Shown here piece after piece: positions 37,626-48,602 of a stretch of 64,000 nt of DNA. Where the stretch lies: the NCBI GenBank assembly GCA_001936135.1, contig CP012817.1, positions 62,001-126,000 on the forward strand. Reading direction: 5' to 3'. Made by a program: the position numbers and the translations under genes. This DNA is from Saccharomycopsis fibuligera x Saccharomycopsis cf. fibuligera (Eukaryota; Ascomycota; Saccharomycetes; Ascoideales; Saccharomycopsidaceae). Each line of letters starts with the position of its first letter. Position 1 is the first letter of the stretch. A model generated the notes under the pieces. That model had not been told where the DNA came from. It saw nothing but the letters and a program-made list of their open reading frames with translations, and made no database searches.

Positions 37626-40600
37626 ATGTACCAATTGATCCCGCTGAAAAAGCCCGTCAACCGCAGCGAGTTCTTGCTCTCCAAGGACTACTGGATGAAG
37701 GACGACAGCTCCACAGAGTGCTTCAAGTGTCTAAAGCATTTCACCACCTTCAGAAGACGCCACCACTGCCGGCTCTGCGGCCAGATATTCTGCGGCAGCT
37801 GCACTGCCCTAGTGTCTGGCGCGAGGTTCAACCACCGGGGCAGCATCAGAATCTGCAAACTATGCTTATCCTACAACTTCAATGAGGACGGCGGCGGCGT
37901 CGCCGCCGACAATGTCAGCAACGACGACAGCGTCAGCGACTATGACAGCGTCAGCGACTATGACAGTGACAGCAACGACGACAGCATCAGCTGCGACAGG
38001 AGCGACAGCAGCGACGAGTCCGGAGCCGTGCAAGACGACTCGCTGTCAGTCGTCCGCCACCAGGCCCTTCCCGCGTCACAAAGCTCGACGCTCCACACCC
38101 ACAGCAGCCCGGCGAGCTTTGCTCTGCCCCCAGACGGTGGTTTACCGCGGCCACGGGACTGGGACTCGTCCTCCTGTCCGTCGACCGGTGCCGCCGCCGC
38201 TGCCGCCGCTGGCGCTGCTTCTCTCCCTGCTGGCGCCAGCAGCGGTCCCAAGTCAAAGCCAAACGAGCCGAAACTCTGGTCAACAGCCCATCTCTCTGCT
38301 CCGTTCGCGTTGCCTCGTGCCGGCGATAGGGGCCACAACTCCGCGAAACGAAACAAAAGTCTGAAGCGCGCCAGGCACGTCGCCGCCGCCGCCGCCGCCG
38401 CCGCCCCGAGCAGGAGCCCTGATGACACAACGTCCCTCGACGTATTTTCCGCTGCCCAGAATGGCGCGCCCGAAGCCTCCGAAGCCTCCGAAGCCATTTA
38501 CGCAGAGTTGAACCAGATCAGCAGATACCACTTGTCCAAGTTCTTGCACCAGTCCTTGAGGCAGCTCGAAGTCGCTAACCGGAGCCTCTGGGCCAAGTCG
38601 CTTCTCAGAGTCATTGGCCGGATCCAGCCGGTAAGCGTCTCGCAGAACAGCGAGATCAGCTTGGACATCACCGCGTTTGTTAAAATCAAGGAAATACTAG
38701 GCTTCAGGCCCGACGCCAGCGAGTACGTCAACGGCTTGGTCTTCACAAAGAACGTGGCGCTCAAAAGCATGAAGCCGAAAGTGGAAAACCCGGCTATTGC
38801 TATAATAGCGTTTCCCGTGGAGTTCTCCCAGGGGAATAACCAGTTCATGGGCATCGACCAGCTTCTTGCCCAGGAAAAGGAGTACTTGCACAAGCTCGTG
38901 AAGCGGATAGTCTCTTTGGCGCCCAAGCCCGACGTTCTTGTATGCGGCTCGCGTGTAAGCGGCTACGCGTTGGATTTGCTCAACGACGCAGGAATAACCG
39001 TTCTCGTGAATGTAAAGCCCCAGGTCATTGCGCATTTGGAAAAGTTGACAGGCGCGGACGTTGTTACCTCCATGGAGAAGCTAACATTCCACCCCAAGCT
39101 AGGCAGCTGCGAGCTCTTTGAAGCAAAAAGTTTTGCCTACAGCAACATCCGGAAAAACTTTGTCTTTATCTCTGGCTGCAAGCCGAGCTCGGGCGGCACG
39201 GTCGTGCTAAAAGACTTCAGCAAAGAGAACCTAGACAAAATGAAAACCGTCACCGAGTTCATCATATACTGCATGTTCCATCTCAAATTGGAAACCCACT
39301 ACTTCAGAAACTCTTTTGTGTCCACAAACAAGGAGGTTTTGGTAGACGACCTAAGCTCGAGAAAGAAAGGGTTGCTAGATAACGCGCGGGGCTTTCATTG
39401 GGACTTTGTGCATGCTTTCTACAAATCCATCTTCTCCATATCCCCTTCAGTTGTGATCCCTCTACCATACTTGCTACAGAAGGCAAGGCTCTACGAGCAG
39501 CAACTTCTTTCTTTTCAAAATAGGTACGACATCCGCAACTTGACTATTGGTGACGCCAAGCGTTTGCTTGGCGAGTCCGTCATCAAGTCCGACTTTGATT
39601 TTTCCGACGAGTTGCTAATACACATTGCCGAGATCTTGGCCAGCAGAAGTGTGCACGTCTTGAACACCTTGTTTAAGCAATTTGCAAAGCAGTGGGAGAA
39701 CTTTTACGCCCATCAGCCCAATTTGCTCGATGTTTCCACTCACCAGAGCATTTGCTTCTCATACTCTACCACCATAATAAAAAACCAGAGCTACTGCGTT
39801 TTCCCCAAGATTTTGCAGATCGGGTACTATTTGGACTTCAACGACACGACCCTAGGGCAGTACGTTGAGCAAGTCATTAGCACCGCCCACAACCCCTGTC
39901 CGGAGAACTGCGGCGCAACGTTGATTGAGCACTACAAAACATATGTCCACGACACCGGCAAAATCACTGTTAGTCTAGAAGCAACACCGTGCCCAATTCC
40001 GGGGCTTCGGCATGTTATTTTGATGTGGAATGTATGCAAGCGCTGTGGCCATAAAACTCCAGTAGTTCCAATGGACGAAGTCACCTGGAGATACTCATTT
40101 GGCAAGTTTTTGGAGACGTCATTTTTGTCCATCCCGATAAGCGTTTCATTCGATGAGTGCGACCACGATTTTCAAAAAGACAGAATACGCTATTTCTGCT
40201 GGCAGGACGTAGCTATGAAAGTCGAGTACAGCTCTGTTGACTTGTTGGAACTTATTGCTCCAAGGGACAAAATACTCTGGAATCCGGAAGTCAGCATCAA
40301 TTTGAAAATCGAAGCATATGAACAAGTCATAGAGAAAACCAGAAGACTCTTCAAAAGCATTTTGGATAGACTTGAAAATGTCAAGATTGATGTAGCTAAT
40401 CAAGAAAAAGTCAACAAAGCCAAGGACAAAATTGAATCTTTAATATCGCAAGCTGCCGATGATGCCGCTTCGGCGATCACCACCGCCAACAAAATTTATA
40501 ACGATTACGAACCCACTGACTATTTGTCTTTGAATATTGTGCTGAAACATCTCCAGGAATTGTGCATTGCTTGGAATAAAGAGTTTACCGACTTTGAAAA

Positions 40601-42923
40601 AAACTTTTTGCCCGAATTTTCCAAGGTCTCGTCCTCGCAGTTCTTCAAACTTTTCAGTGACAAATACACCTCAAACAGCTCCGACGTCCAGTTTCCCAAG
40701 AATAAAGAAAACGCGGATATTCTCGATGAGCTGCATCATAGTGATGCTAATAATGCTAATGGGAAAAAAGAGTATGAAGCAGAGCTTGGAAACCCTAGCT
40801 CAGCACCACACGAAGAAACATTAGAATCAGTTAAAGAAGACCAAGACAAAGAAAATGGGCTGCTTGATCAAGACGCTGATAAAATACATGGCAATGACGA
40901 TAATGCTGAAGGAACGGCTGTTCAGGGAGAATTACCGAACGGCGAAAACAATAGTAGGTCTGCATACACTACTAAAGTGTCTATGGTACCTAAACTAAAA
41001 CTCTCAAATACCAACGTCAGAGCAAAAATCCATCAAATGGAAGCATTGATTGCAAACAATAGCTTGTCTGGCCATAAACCTGATTCGACTCTGCCGAAAA
41101 GCCCAGCAAGTTCATTGCAGCTGCCACAACTGCCTTTCACTGATCCTAAGAGCCCGTTGAAAAAAGATTTTGTTTCGTATTATCCTAAGGTCTCCAAGTT
41201 GAAAAATTATTTTGACCAGATGCAAATGCAATTCAACAAGCAGCTAGAAGAACAAAGATTAATGGAAAAAAGGCTCAATGCAAGCAAGTACCGGTCAATA
41301 CCAGCAATAACTTCACAACCAACTGTCAAAGTTTACAAAAGCGTCAATGATGCATTTAAGGACGAAGACGTAAAGGATGAAAGCTTGAGAGAAGAGGCAG
41401 CCAAGGAAGAACCAGCATACGATGATGCCGATGAGAAAGCCGCGAAAATAGGCGGCACAAAAACTGTTGCGGTTAAGGCTAAGACTGATGTACAAAATTT
41501 GGTCAAAAGAAACGACATCCGATCTTCATCATTTGGATCAATGGATCTCATACGTGGCTCATCGCTGACACAATCACCACCACCCGCGTCATTTACAGAG
41601 CATGCTGTAGAACAGCCAGCAGCCCAAGCGCAGACACACCAACACAAGCAAAGCCCAGCGCAGCTGGCACAGAGTCAAATACCAGGATCAATAAGTCCAG
41701 AACCGCGCGAGCAAAAATCAAAAGATGAGGTTCATCAACAAGTAGAAGAAAAAAACTCTTTATTGTATATGTTGAAAAACCTTTTGGCAGACCGCACTGC
41801 GCTTTGGAAACCTTTGGAATCACCACTCGAGCCATCTGAGCATATTTTTGTTGACTCTGATGTTATTATTAGAGAAGACGAGCCTAGCTCTTTGGTTGCA
41901 TTTTCCTTGAGTTCGACAGACTATATGCAAAAGGTGGCATTGATGAAGAAAGAAGCCTTGGCTGTTTTGAATGTTTTGGACTACGAAATTGCAAAAATTG
42001 TTCCAGGTAGCAAAATGGAGGATAAAATTTTGGAAACACAAATGTTAAAAAAAACTGCTATACACTTAAAATATCAGTTTTTGGATGAACCAACCGTTTT
42101 GTCTTGCAAAATGTTTTTTGTTGAGCAGTTCGAGGCCTTTAGAGAAAAATGTGGTATGAAAAGCAACTTTGTGCAAAGTTTGAGTCGCTGTGTAAAGTGG
42201 GATTCTAACGGTGGTAAAAGCGGTTCGGCATTCTTGAAAACTTTGGATGACAGACTCATTATAAAACAGCTATCATATTTGGAGTTGGATTCTTTTGTAA
42301 AAATGGCCCCTAGCTACTTTGAATATATGGCGCAAGCGCTATTTCATCATCTACCTACCATTATTGCCAAAATATTTGGTTTTTACCAGATTATAGTGAA
42401 AAACCCAATCACCAGCAAAAACTTCAAAATGAACGTTATAATTATGGAGAATTTATTTTATGACCGCAAACATTTGAGAATTTTTGATTTAAAAGGATCG
42501 ATGAGAAATAGGCATGTTAAGCAGACCGGCAAAGAAAACGAAGTTTTACTTGACGAAAATATGGTGGACTACATCTTTGAATCGCCATTATTTATCAGGC
42601 ACCATAGCAAAAAACTCTTGAGGGCATCATTATGGAACGACACTCTATTTTTCAGTAAAATGAACGTAATGGATTATTCACTTGTGATTGGTATTGACAC
42701 TGAGAAGAAGGAATTAGTGGCTGGGATCATTGACTATGTTCGTACGTTTACTTGGGATAAAAAATTAGAAAGTTGGGTGAAAGTGAAAGGTTTAGTTGGC
42801 GGTGGAGGAAAAAGGCCAACGATCGTCACACCAAAACAATATAAGTCGAGATTTAGAGCAGCAATGGAAAGATATTTCTTGGTTGTTCCTGACGCATGGC
42901 ATATATCAGTTTCCGAGCAGTAG
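37626..42923 (+). CDS. FAB1: Phosphatidylinositol 3-phosphate 5-kinase Fab1
   Basis: Vacuolar/endosomal lipid kinase making PI(3,5)P2 from PI3P, controlling vacuole size and retrograde traffic. 1765 aa. Order: FYVE zinc finger (about 22-82; W23xxD26, RRRHHCR 43-49, RIC 75-77) that binds PI3P; a disordered Ser/Asp/Ala-rich region; a TCP1/CCT-like domain (about 290-570, SGCKPSSGGTVVL); a Cys-containing Fab1-specific region (about 700-880, LRHVILMWNVCKRCGHK); a disordered region; and the PIP kinase domain (about 1440-1760; DLKGSMRNR, NVMDYSLVIGI, IIDYVRTFTWDKKLESWVK). The N-terminus before FYVE is very short compared with S. cerevisiae Fab1 (2278 aa), and an in-frame TAG lies at 37614. Codon composition switches from GC-rich to AT-rich near 40.2-40.5 kb. 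Confidence 0.96.
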   Translation: MYQLIPLKKPVNRSEFLLSKDYWMKDDSSTECFKCLKHFTTFRRRHHCRLCGQIFCGSCTALVSGARFNHRGSIRICKLCLSYNFNEDGGGVAADNVSNDDSVSDYDSVSDYDSDSNDDSISCDRSDSSDESGAVQDDSLSVVRHQALPASQSSTLHTHSSPASFALPPDGGLPRPRDWDSSSCPSTGAAAAAAAGAASLPAGASSGPKSKPNEPKLWSTAHLSAPFALPRAGDRGHNSAKRNKSLKRARHVAAAAAAAAPSRSPDDTTSLDVFSAAQNGAPEASEASEAIYAELNQISRYHLSKFLHQSLRQLEVANRSLWAKSLLRVIGRIQPVSVSQNSEISLDITAFVKIKEILGFRPDASEYVNGLVFTKNVALKSMKPKVENPAIAIIAFPVEFSQGNNQFMGIDQLLAQEKEYLHKLVKRIVSLAPKPDVLVCGSRVSGYALDLLNDAGITVLVNVKPQVIAHLEKLTGADVVTSMEKLTFHPKLGSCELFEAKSFAYSNIRKNFVFISGCKPSSGGTVVLKDFSKENLDKMKTVTEFIIYCMFHLKLETHYFRNSFVSTNKEVLVDDLSSRKKGLLDNARGFHWDFVHAFYKSIFSISPSVVIPLPYLLQKARLYEQQLLSFQNRYDIRNLTIGDAKRLLGESVIKSDFDFSDELLIHIAEILASRSVHVLNTLFKQFAKQWENFYAHQPNLLDVSTHQSICFSYSTTIIKNQSYCVFPKILQIGYYLDFNDTTLGQYVEQVISTAHNPCPENCGATLIEHYKTYVHDTGKITVSLEATPCPIPGLRHVILMWNVCKRCGHKTPVVPMDEVTWRYSFGKFLETSFLSIPISVSFDECDHDFQKDRIRYFCWQDVAMKVEYSSVDLLELIAPRDKILWNPEVSINLKIEAYEQVIEKTRRLFKSILDRLENVKIDVANQEKVNKAKDKIESLISQAADDAASAITTANKIYNDYEPTDYLSLNIVLKHLQELCIAWNKEFTDFEKNFLPEFSKVSSSQFFKLFSDKYTSNSSDVQFPKNKENADILDELHHSDANNANGKKEYEAELGNPSSAPHEETLESVKEDQDKENGLLDQDADKIHGNDDNAEGTAVQGELPNGENNSRSAYTTKVSMVPKLKLSNTNVRAKIHQMEALIANNSLSGHKPDSTLPKSPASSLQLPQLPFTDPKSPLKKDFVSYYPKVSKLKNYFDQMQMQFNKQLEEQRLMEKRLNASKYRSIPAITSQPTVKVYKSVNDAFKDEDVKDESLREEAAKEEPAYDDADEKAAKIGGTKTVAVKAKTDVQNLVKRNDIRSSSFGSMDLIRGSSLTQSPPPASFTEHAVEQPAAQAQTHQHKQSPAQLAQSQIPGSISPEPREQKSKDEVHQQVEEKNSLLYMLKNLLADRTALWKPLESPLEPSEHIFVDSDVIIREDEPSSLVAFSLSSTDYMQKVALMKKEALAVLNVLDYEIAKIVPGSKMEDKILETQMLKKTAIHLKYQFLDEPTVLSCKMFFVEQFEAFREKCGMKSNFVQSLSRCVKWDSNGGKSGSAFLKTLDDRLIIKQLSYLELDSFVKMAPSYFEYMAQALFHHLPTIIAKIFGFYQIIVKNPITSKNFKMNVIIMENLFYDRKHLRIFDLKGSMRNRHVKQTGKENEVLLDENMVDYIFESPLFIRHHSKKLLRASLWNDTLFFSKMNVMDYSLVIGIDTEKKELVAGIIDYVRTFTWDKKLESWVKVKGLVGGGGKRPTIVTPKQYKSRFRAAMERYFLVVPDAWHISVSEQ

Positions 42924-42951
42924 CTGATTATTGCCTTTTATTATTATTATA

Positions 42952-43047
<96 letters not shown>

Positions 43048-43631
43048 GTTTGTATATTCGTTCTTTTTGTACCTTGCAGTTTTTACATTCTTTAGTTGAG
43101 TATTCTTTTAATATTCCTTTCATTCGCCTTTTGGCTACTTCACTTTATCGCAGTACTTTTAATGCTTTTACTTTGCTTTTTTCTTTTACTACATTACTTT
43201 TAATGCTTTTCATTTGCTTGTTTCCCTCTTGTTTCAAAAAAGTTTCAATTATTCAACATTCTACTAGTATGCTATGCACTTCGCCTAAAGTGTGCTTCAT
43301 GATTTTGATTATGGGTCATTATTTATTTAGCTTTCTTGTTTCAACTCAGTTTCTTTTGTGCTTCGGTTAGTAACTATAATTCTAAATTTTCTGCTAAATG
43401 CTACATTTTTGCCACCTATTATGAAACAAAATTTTTGGTACTATTTTTAAACATGTGTATTGAACAGTAATGTGTGAATGCACAATGAATAATATAAAAA
43501 AAGATAACGATCATGAGAACCTGCTCCAACAAAGAAAAACAAAAAGTTACTGAAAAGTAGGACAAAAAACCCAAATCAAAAGACGTTGTAAAGATAAATA
43601 GAGAAGAATGAATATGCATTGCAATCTTTAA
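42924..43631. other. Convergent spacer with ATT microsatellite
   Basis: 3' regions of FAB1 (+) and SEC66 (-). Apart from the ATT repeat it is T-rich and holds no supported gene. Confidence 0.6.
42952..43047 (+). repeat. (ATT)32 microsatellite
   Basis: Thirty-two uninterrupted ATT units, with further ATT units at 42940-42949 separated by a short break. It starts about 17 bp after the FAB1 stop, so it probably lies in the 3' UTR. Confidence 0.95.
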
Positions 43632-44321
43632 TCAACTTTGAACCGTCAACGTAATCTTTGGTCTTTCAGAAAGTTTCTTAGCAAGATCCTCTGTTTTAAT
43701 TCCCCATTGTTTCAATTGCTCAATTTTCAAATTGTCAATAGCCAATACTCTCCGCTTTAATGCTTCATTAAAGGTCAAGTCTTGCAATAATGGGAAAAAT
43801 TTAGGTGCCCAGCCTTTCTTTAATGATTCCACTTCCTTCACAACTTGTTGAATTTCCAATTCCTCTAATTTTTGCGAAATGGTAAATCTGGTCCATAAAT
43901 CATCACCAATAGACCCATCCTGGTACATCTTAGTCATGAATGGTTCACTTTCCTTCAATTTAATTGTTCTTCTGATAGTTTCTGACGCCCATCTAAGAAG
44001 CGCTGCTCTCAAAACATTCTCATTTGGGCGTGGCTCAGCATTAAGCAATTCATAAAAAATTTGTTTTTGAACATTTGGAGGGAAAAAAGGTCTAGTATGC
44101 GAGAGTTTGTTCAAATTCTTTTTTCTGTAAACTTTGGCAAAAATGACAAACGTAGTAAGAATAATCGCAACGTAAATTATTGGAGTATAAACGGAAATCT
44201 TCTTGATTTCTGGCTGTTCAGCGCTATCGAAGAATGTGGAATTGCCACTACTGTCGTTACTGTAGCTACTGCTGTTTCTGCTGTAAGTCGAATTGAAAGT
44301 TGTGTTAAATTCTTCGGACAT
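43632..44321 (-). CDS. SEC66: Sec66 (Sec71), subunit of Sec62/Sec63 complex
   Basis: Non-essential subunit of the Sec62/63 complex for post-translational import into the ER. 229 aa from the ATG at 44321; the longer frame to 44393 would need a TTG start. A short Asn/Ser-rich lumenal N-terminus with several N-glycosylation sequons (NTT, NST, NSS) precedes ISVYTPIIYVAIILTTFVIFA, the single membrane anchor, which matches S. cerevisiae Sec66 (KSISVYTPLIYVFIL). The cytosolic part contains LKAALLxRxxESxRRxLKLKE-type sequence (LRAALLRWASETIRRTIKL), YQDGSIGDDLWTRF and KKGWAPKFFPL, all family blocks. Confidence 0.93.
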   Translation of the reverse strand: MSEEFNTTFNSTYSRNSSSYSNDSSGNSTFFDSAEQPEIKKISVYTPIIYVAIILTTFVIFAKVYRKKNLNKLSHTRPFFPPNVQKQIFYELLNAEPRPNENVLRAALLRWASETIRRTIKLKESEPFMTKMYQDGSIGDDLWTRFTISQKLEELEIQQVVKEVESLKKGWAPKFFPLLQDLTFNEALKRRVLAIDNLKIEQLKQWGIKTEDLAKKLSERPKITLTVQS

Positions 44322-45396
44322 CGCGATTATCTTATTCGGTCGTTGTATTGAAGAATGATAAGTTATGCAGTTGGTGTTCAAGAACCGATACAAAATGGTA
44401 GTTGTTCTTTTTTATTAGCCGATGTCAATTCAACCTGATGGAAACCAGTTACGCGTGTATATGACAAAACGTAACCCGAGTATCCAATAAATTAGTCTAG
44501 CGCTAATAAGTGAAAAAATTTGACAAATATATTGAGATATGAAAATCCCACAACAAAGTTATAAAGATAAAAATTTGATGTTACTTGGCTCTTATGAAAA
44601 AACCACCTCGAACCTTCAACGTTGCAATTTTGTACTTTTTTCTTTTCTTAATGATGAAGCCAGAAAATGTAAATTTCTAGAATAGTAAATCACGTGCTCT
44701 GGTTGCATCATCATGTGTCAGTAAGTCAAACTGAGTATCCAAAAAATGCAATTTTTCTAATAGTCCAGGAGTTCAAGGATCACAAGAATAGAATTAAAAA
44801 TGCTAGGTTATCTATTACTATTCAGAAATATATATTTATTATGATTATCATCAAATAAAAACACTCACTATATAATATGGCGAAGAAAAGAGGAAAAAAA
44901 TAAAATGGAATTAAGACATAAACGAATGGAAAAGTATAATGAAAAGAGAAGCTATAGTGACCAAAGTCGTTGGTTATATGATGGTAGCAATTGCTGGAAG
45001 TTTTTGAAATGGAAGCAAAACCTAATTCTTGTTCTTTTGATAGTTTTTTAGAAAAAAATTTATTATTTCCTTTGTATTGAGGTTGTAAGCACAAGAAAAA
45101 AGTCAAAAAGCACAATTAGTTTAAAATTTTTCAAGTGAAAACAAAATAAAACCAGTTATCAATAATTAAAAAATGATGCCATTCTTTGAGAGTACTAAAA
45201 AAATAAAACAATACTTTAAAATTATAATACCAAACATACAAAAAAATAAGATAAAAAAATAAAAAAGAATAATCACAAAAAAACAATCAAATGAATAGGT
45301 TCGTAACAGACTCAGCAATCTTTTTTTGTTTCATCATCTATCTAGCCAAATGTTTTTTTTTGAACAATTGTTTTCAGCCTAAAATAATTTCTACAT
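44322..45396. other. Spacer upstream of SEC66
   Basis: SEC66 promoter and SSE1 3' region. An ATCACGTG Cbf1-type box lies at 44689-44696. The remainder is AT-rich with A/T tracts and no supported ORF. Confidence 0.5.
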
Positions 45397-47478
45397 TTAG
45401 TCAAGATCTTCAGTCATGTTGACATCTGGTTTTTGTTCTTCCTTTTGTTCTTCCTTTTGTTCAGCTTTAGCGGCTCTGTCAGCAGCCAATTTTTCCGCCA
45501 TTTCTTGAGCTCTCTTAGCTTCTTCCTTTTGTCTGTAAGCTTGCTTCTTTTCTTCCTCCTTAGCTAAGTAACGACCTCTGATTAAGTTACCGGTTCTAGC
45601 TAATTCTTCGTACTTGGCAATGTATTTAGCCTTAGTAGAATCTTCACCGTCTTCGTATAACCAATCTTCAGTCTTGTTCAACAAATCATGCAATTTAGTC
45701 TTTTCTTCTTCGGAAGCAAATGGAGCATAAATATCATCCAATTTACCACGCAAGTCATAAATGTATTCTTCCAAAGCATTTTTACGGTCTTCAGTTTCAG
45801 CAACCAATTTGTCAGCAGAAACCAAGTTGAATTCTTTTTCAAAGTATTCATTTCTGAGTTGTTCTGGCAAAGAGTGGGTTTGAGCTTCAATAACCAAGTC
45901 ATCTTGTTTGACCAATTTCTTAACTTCTTTGTATTCTGGCTCATCACCTTCTTTAGCCTCTGGGTTTTCAACCAATTCTTGAACGGTTTTTTCAACAACA
46001 GTGTAAGCTTCTTCAACAGTGTAAAAGCCAGATGGGTCCAATCTCAACTTCAATTTAGCAGCAATGGAAGATTCGCCTTCTGGAACCTTGATGCCCTTGA
46101 TCTTCCATTTAGCAATCAATGGGTCGGTACCCTTATCCAATTCATCTGGGTTGGTGTATTTGGCAGAGATTTCGAAATCTTTAGATCTGTAAAGAGTGAT
46201 GATTTTGGTGGATGGGAAACTAGAACCAGCTGGGAAAACTTCCATGTGGTCAACGTCTTCTTCGTCTTTGTCCCAGAAGTAGGAAACAGAGTATGGGTTG
46301 TAGTCTTCAAATTTAAATGGTCTAACTCTAAGAGTTGGGGAGTGAATGGCGCAAATGAAAGCAGCACCTTTAGCAATAGCTTCATCTTGGTTCAAAGTGA
46401 AGGACAATTGCTTACCAAAAATTTCGCTTAATTTAGCTTTGATAGATGGAACTCTGGTACAACCACCAATAACTTCAACGGTATCAATGTCGTCAACAGT
46501 CAATTTAGCAGCAGCCAAAGCTTTTTCAATTGGAACATTGATACGGTCCAACAATGGCTTAACGTACTCTTCTAATTCAGATCTTTCTAAAGAAGAGGAA
46601 ACATCAATATCGTCCATGACAGATTCAATACTAATTGGAGCTTGAGAGTTAGCAGACAAGACTTTCTTCAATTTTTCAGAAGCGGCCAACACTCTGTTAT
46701 AAGCCTTTGGGTTTTCATGAATGTCAATCTTGTACTTGGATTTGAATTCTTTGGCAAAATGTTCAGCGATAGCGTAGTCAAAGTCTCTACCACCAAAGTG
46801 TTTGTCAGCAGCAGAACCTAAAATTTTCAATTCACCCTTCTTGACAGCGGCAATGGAAACGGTGTAAGTGGAGTAACCAATATCAACAAATGCAACCTTC
46901 TTGTAATCTTCTGGCAAGTCGGTCTTGAAGACGCCGTAGCCAACAGCGGCAGCGGTAACTTCATTAACAATTCTGACTGGGTTCAAACCAGCAACTCTGG
47001 CAGCGTCAGAGATAGCTTGACGTTGCTTTTCAGTGTACCACACTGGAACAGCAATGACAATATCTTCAAGTTTACCAGTAACTTCTTTAGAAGTGATGTC
47101 TTTAATTTTGTTGATGTACATGGCAGCTAGTTGAGTAGCAGTGAACTCGGTTTGTTCACCAGCAAATCTGACCTTGGCGGCAATTTGGCCATCCTTGGTG
47201 ACCAATGGAGTGGTAAAGTAGTTTTTTTCGATTTCAAAATCAGGGTGTTCTGGGGAGAGACCAACAATTCTGTTCAAATTTCCGACAGTGTTCTTGATGT
47301 TAGAGGTTTGTTGAGTCTTAGCATTTTCACCAATAGCTCTGGCTTTGGAACCGAAGCCAACCAAAGTTGGAGTAGAACGGTTAGACACTTCGTTAACAAC
47401 AATGTCAATACCTCTGTTACGGGCAACGGCAATAACAGAGTTGTTGGAACCGAAATCAAGACCAAAAGGAACACTCAT
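45397..47478 (-). CDS. SSE1: Hsp110 chaperone Sse1
   Basis: Cytosolic Hsp110 that acts as nucleotide-exchange factor for Hsp70 (Ssa) and as holdase. 693 aa. The N-terminal actin-like ATPase domain starts [67 protein letters not shown] and [15 protein letters not shown] follow. The beta-sandwich domain has an acidic insertion, and the extended C-terminal helical domain ends in Lys/Glu-rich coils with a [10 protein letters not shown] tail. These distinguish Hsp110 from Hsp70 (no EEVD end, GFDFG variant). The length matches S. cerevisiae Sse1 (693 aa). Codon bias is strong. A heat-shock element lies about 210 bp upstream. Confidence 0.97.
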   Translation of the reverse strand: MSVPFGLDFGSNNSVIAVARNRGIDIVVNEVSNRSTPTLVGFGSKARAIGENAKTQQTSNIKNTVGNLNRIVGLSPEHPDFEIEKNYFTTPLVTKDGQIAAKVRFAGEQTEFTATQLAAMYINKIKDITSKEVTGKLEDIVIAVPVWYTEKQRQAISDAARVAGLNPVRIVNEVTAAAVGYGVFKTDLPEDYKKVAFVDIGYSTYTVSIAAVKKGELKILGSAADKHFGGRDFDYAIAEHFAKEFKSKYKIDIHENPKAYNRVLAASEKLKKVLSANSQAPISIESVMDDIDVSSSLERSELEEYVKPLLDRINVPIEKALAAAKLTVDDIDTVEVIGGCTRVPSIKAKLSEIFGKQLSFTLNQDEAIAKGAAFICAIHSPTLRVRPFKFEDYNPYSVSYFWDKDEEDVDHMEVFPAGSSFPSTKIITLYRSKDFEISAKYTNPDELDKGTDPLIAKWKIKGIKVPEGESSIAAKLKLRLDPSGFYTVEEAYTVVEKTVQELVENPEAKEGDEPEYKEVKKLVKQDDLVIEAQTHSLPEQLRNEYFEKEFNLVSADKLVAETEDRKNALEEYIYDLRGKLDDIYAPFASEEEKTKLHDLLNKTEDWLYEDGEDSTKAKYIAKYEELARTGNLIRGRYLAKEEEKKQAYRQKEEAKRAQEMAEKLAADRAAKAEQKEEQKEEQKPDVNMTEDLD

Positions 47479-48602
47479 TGTAGATTAGAGATGTGACGTG
47501 TATAGATATATTATCAAGGAAGATATAATACGATGAGGCGATATTATAACTGAACTTGCTGTGGATTGAGAAGAGAAAGAGAAGAGGCAAATGTGTCGGC
47601 AGGTGGATCTCTAAATAAAACTTGACTTTACTCTAAGAACGAACGAAACAAAAAAAAAAAAAATTTTCAATGAGGTGTGAGGGTGTTCTGGAAGATTCTA
47701 GAAATGCCACAGAATAGAGTCACGTGGAGATCCCATTTGCTTGCTATTTGTTCGCGCATGTCTGGGGAGCATCACAGCTGCCAAACCTCGCTACTACCCA
47801 CTAATATTCAGAAAGATAAAATGGTCATTAGTAGTAGAAAGGCAATCACATCATAATTGATCTAACAATTATTTTCAAAACAACAAATATGTGCTTGTGA
47901 TGAATGCTGAATCCCAGTGGGCCAGAGATCATGTTTCCAAATAACAGTTGCCCTGCTGTGAGTTTCTCCCGTTTCTGTGGGCACAAAAATACAAACTCAA
48001 ACTCAGAACCTAGACAGCGTTGACATGCATGGCAACTGTAGAATTCTACAAGATGGCCATCAGCAGAAGTTTCTTGAGTCTAGAATGGCGAATCAGACGA
48101 AGCAGTGATACCTATTCCAGAGAGTTAAGTTTTTGGTAATTGTAAGCATCTTCTCAAAGGGCTACTACTGACTTAAGTCAGTAATGATGCAGAATTTATT
48201 GAACGTAGACTAACAATTGAATGGAGTTTTTTGTAATTTGGAAAACAGCCTGCTTTTTGTTACAATTCATTCTTTTTATTTTACCCACTCAGCTATCGGC
48301 TATATCTGCTTCTCTGGCTTGCTGGCTTGCTGATTTGTTCATTTGTTGTTTATTTTCTCTTGCTGATCTTACGCTCAAGGATTAATTCCTTTTTTACATG
48401 TTTTTCTTTTGTTTTGCTCAACATTTTTCTCTACCATTCGCCCTAATCTTATAAGGTAGTATGCTTTCTGGTAACTACTGCTAAAGAGTCGGACTTGAGC
48501 TCTTCACTTACGTCTTAACAGATAGGAACCGTGCATAGCAGGTGCGCATTATATTTTGTTTTTTCTGTATATTGTCTATTATAGCTACTAATTCTATCAT
48601 AT
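47479..48602. other. SSE1 promoter spacer
   Basis: 1.1 kb between the SSE1 start and the 3' end of an orphan gene, both on the minus strand. It contains a four-unit heat-shock element (47686-47703), a GTCACGTG box (47719-47726) and an 18-bp perfect palindrome (48166-48183). No gene was recognised. Confidence 0.6.
47686..47703. promoter_or_regulatory. Heat-shock element of SSE1
   Basis: TTCtgGAAgaTTCtaGAA: four perfectly spaced inverted nGAAn units, the Hsf1 binding site, about 210 bp upstream of the SSE1 ATG. Confidence 0.88.

Noticed and set aside
37958-38497. 179-codon minus-strand frame opposite FAB1
   Set aside because: Caused by GC-rich repeats in the FAB1 low-complexity region; low complexity and no independent support.
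42940-43047. CRISPR-like or satellite array
   Set aside because: It is a simple trinucleotide repeat without spacers; this is a eukaryotic chromosome.
45688-46431. 247-codon plus-strand frame opposite SSE1
   Set aside because: Antisense shadow of a codon-biased Hsp70-superfamily gene; such antisense frames are common there and composition is Phe/Asn-rich without domains.
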